Below, one piece after another: positions 62,220 through 64,000 of a stretch of DNA of 64,000 nt. Numbering within the stretch: position 1 is the first letter of the stretch; each line of letters starts with the position of its first letter. A program made the translations under genes and the position numbers. Origin of the DNA: Anolis sagrei (lineage: Eukaryota > Chordata > Lepidosauria > Squamata > Anolidae); the NCBI RefSeq assembly GCF_037176765.1, contig NC_090023.1, positions 22,951,366-23,015,365 on the forward strand, given 5' to 3'. Below the pieces are notes generated by a model, which searched no databases, was not told the origin of the DNA, and saw only the letters and a list, made by a program, of their open reading frames with translations.

Positions 62220-64000
62220 AACAGGCATGGGCCAACTTGGGCCCTCCCTCCAGGTGCTTTGGGCTTCAACTCCTACTATTCCTAACAGCCTCAGGCCCCT
62301 TCCTTTTCTGGGAAGAGTAAAAATGCCTCTGTGTGAGAGAAGTTTCACTATGAGGAAGGCCTGGTGTGAGAGAAGCCCTGTGTGAGAAAGCTCCACTGTG
62401 AAGGCTGTTGTGTGTAACGCTACAAGGTCTTTAGCAGGTATGGGCCAACTTGGGCCCTCCCTCCAGGTGTTTTGGGCTTCAACTCCTACTATTCCTAACA
62501 GCCTCAAAGTTTCACTATGAGGATGGCCTGGTGTGAGAGAAGCCCTGTGTGAGAAACCTCCAGTGTGAAGGCTGCTGTGTGTAAAGCTACAAGGTCCTTA
62601 GCAGGTATAGGCAAACTTGGGCCAGGTGTTTTGAGCTTCGACTCCTACAGCCTCAGGCGCCCTCCTTTTCTGGGAAGAGTAAAAATGCCTCAGTGTGAGA
62701 GAAGTTTCACTGTGAGGATGGTCTGGTGTGAGAGAAGCCTTGTGTGAGAAAGCCCCACTGTGAAGGCTGTTATGTGTAACACTAGAAGGTCTTTAGCAGG
62801 TATGGGCAAACTTGGGCCCTCCTGAGGAAGGCCTGGTATGAGAAAGCCTATTAAAAGAGAAGCCTTGTGGGAGAAAGCTCCAGTGTAAGGGCTGTTTTGT
62901 GTAAAACTGCAAAGTCTTTAGCAGATATGGACAAACTTGGGCCCTCCCTCCAGGTGTTTTGGGCTTCAACTCCTACTATTCCTAACAGCCTCAGGTGCCC
63001 TCCTTTTCTGGGAAGAGTAAAAATGCCTCAGTGTGAGAGAAGTTTTACTATGAGGAAGGCCTAGTGTGAGAGAAGTCTTGTGTGAGAAACCTCCAGTGTG
63101 AAGGCTGCTGTGTGTAAAGCTACAAGGTTTTTAGCAGGTATGGACAAATTGGGCCCTCCCTCCAGGTGTTTTGGACTTCCAACTCTCACCATTCCTAACA
63201 GCCTCAGGCCCCTTCCTTTTCTGAAAAGAGTAAAAATGCCTCTGTGTGAGAGAAGTTTCACTATGAGGTAGGCCTGGTGTGAGAGAAGCCCTGTGTGAGA
63301 AAGCCCCACTGTGAAGGCTGTTGTGTGTAAAGCTACAAGGTCTTTAGCAGGTATGGGCAAACTTGGGCCCTTCCAAGGAAGGCCTGGTATGAGAAGGCCT
63401 GGTATGAGAGAAGCCTTGTGGGAGAAAGTTCCAGTATGAGGGCTCTTTTGTGTAAAGCTGCAAGGTCTTTAGCAGATATGGACAAACTTGGGCCTTTCCT
63501 CCAGGTGTTTTGGACTTCCAACTCTCACCATTCCTAACAGCCTCAGGCCTCTTCCATTTCTGCAAAGAGAAAAATGCCTCAGTGTGAGAGAAGTTTCACT
63601 ATGAGGAAGGCCTGGTATGAGAGAAGCTTGTGTGAATGCTGCTGTGTGTAAAGCTACAAGGTCTTTAGCAGGTATGGGCAAACTTGGGCCCTTCCTCCAG
63701 GTGTTTTGGACTTCCAACTCTCACCATTCCTAACAGCCTCAGGCCTCTTCCTTTTCTGCAAAGAGAAAAAATGCCTCAGTGTGAGAGAAGTTTCACTATG
63801 AGGAAGGCCTGGTGTGGGAGAAGCCTTGTGTGAGAAACCTCCAGTGTGAAGGCTGCTGTGTGTAAAGATACAAGGTTTTTAGCCGGTATGGGCCAACTTG
63901 GGCCCTCCCTCCAGGTGTTTTGGGCTTCAACTCCTACTATTCCTAACAGCCTCAGGCGCCCTCCTTTTCTGGGAAGAGTAAAAATGCCTCTGTGTGAGAG
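62220..64000 (+). repeat. Tandem array of ~210-bp MITE-containing units in YAP1 intron 1
   Basis: The phrase 'ggtatgggcaaacttgggcc' (with variants) recurs at about 62226, 62437, 62610, 62805, 62931, 63143, 63352, 63480, 63676 and 63890: ten units, full length near 210 bases with shortened ones of 126-196. Each unit has a hAT-MITE half ('ccaggtgttttggacttc' ... 'cctaacagcctcaggc') joined to a flank ('gagagaagtttcactatgag', 'gcctggtgtgagagaagcc', 'aaggctgctgtgtgtaaagc'). The array runs past the right edge. Confidence 0.88.

Noticed and set aside
62220-64000. Regular spaced repeats that could suggest a CRISPR-like array.
   Set aside because: The genome is eukaryotic, units are contiguous ~210-base repeats without unique spacers, and each contains a MITE half.

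Overview
The window looks like nuclear DNA of a squamate reptile, most likely a lizard. It is AT-rich and intron-rich, and it carries a squamate-type repeat load: Sauria SINEs, Bov-B LINEs, CR1, L2 and L1 fragments, Penelope-like elements, many hAT-type DNA transposons and palindromic MITEs, and one Ty1/copia element. No database search was possible. Gene names rest on reading the spliced translations against remembered vertebrate proteins, and exon edges rest on splice signals with codon phase checked across every junction.

Three host genes lie in a row on the + strand. CEP126 (centrosome/cilium base protein) occupies 5318-29763 and lacks only its 5' exons, which lie left of the window; nine exons give 1051 codons plus a stop. 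CFAP300 (dynein-arm assembly factor of motile cilia) is complete at 37542-57613; seven exons give 268 codons plus a stop. YAP1 (Hippo-pathway coactivator) begins at 61836; only its first coding exon is inside. The same order and orientation is known on human 11q22. The first two genes both serve cilia. YAP1 is a growth regulator with its own GC-rich promoter.

Layout. 1-3121: a Penelope-like pair in inverted orientation with hammerhead-like cores at both ends. 3.1-29.9 kb: CEP126, whose introns hold hAT elements, L2, CR1, a young-looking copia element (19925-24803) and a 5'-truncated L1 (26139-28633). 29.9-37.5 kb: intergenic DNA with two Sauria SINEs, CR1, and a Bov-B tail carrying a threefold 188-bp duplication. 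37.5-57.9 kb: CFAP300, whose introns hold a 1.1-kb hAT element, a GC-rich hAT relative, a three-level nest (Tigger-like element, L1, unclassified insertion with satellite DNA) at 44.5-47.3 kb, and a rearranged Bov-B pair. 58-61 kb: L2 tails and a LINE-like zinc-finger tail. 61.1-62.1 kb: YAP1 CpG-rich promoter and exon 1. 62.2-64.0 kb: a MITE-containing tandem array in YAP1 intron 1, running off the right edge.

The strongest unusual signals are the hammerhead-like cores repeated in every Penelope tail, the near-identical Penelope arms, the copia element with matching LTRs in a vertebrate intron, the nested insertion, and two sets of tandem repeats around the YAP1 start.
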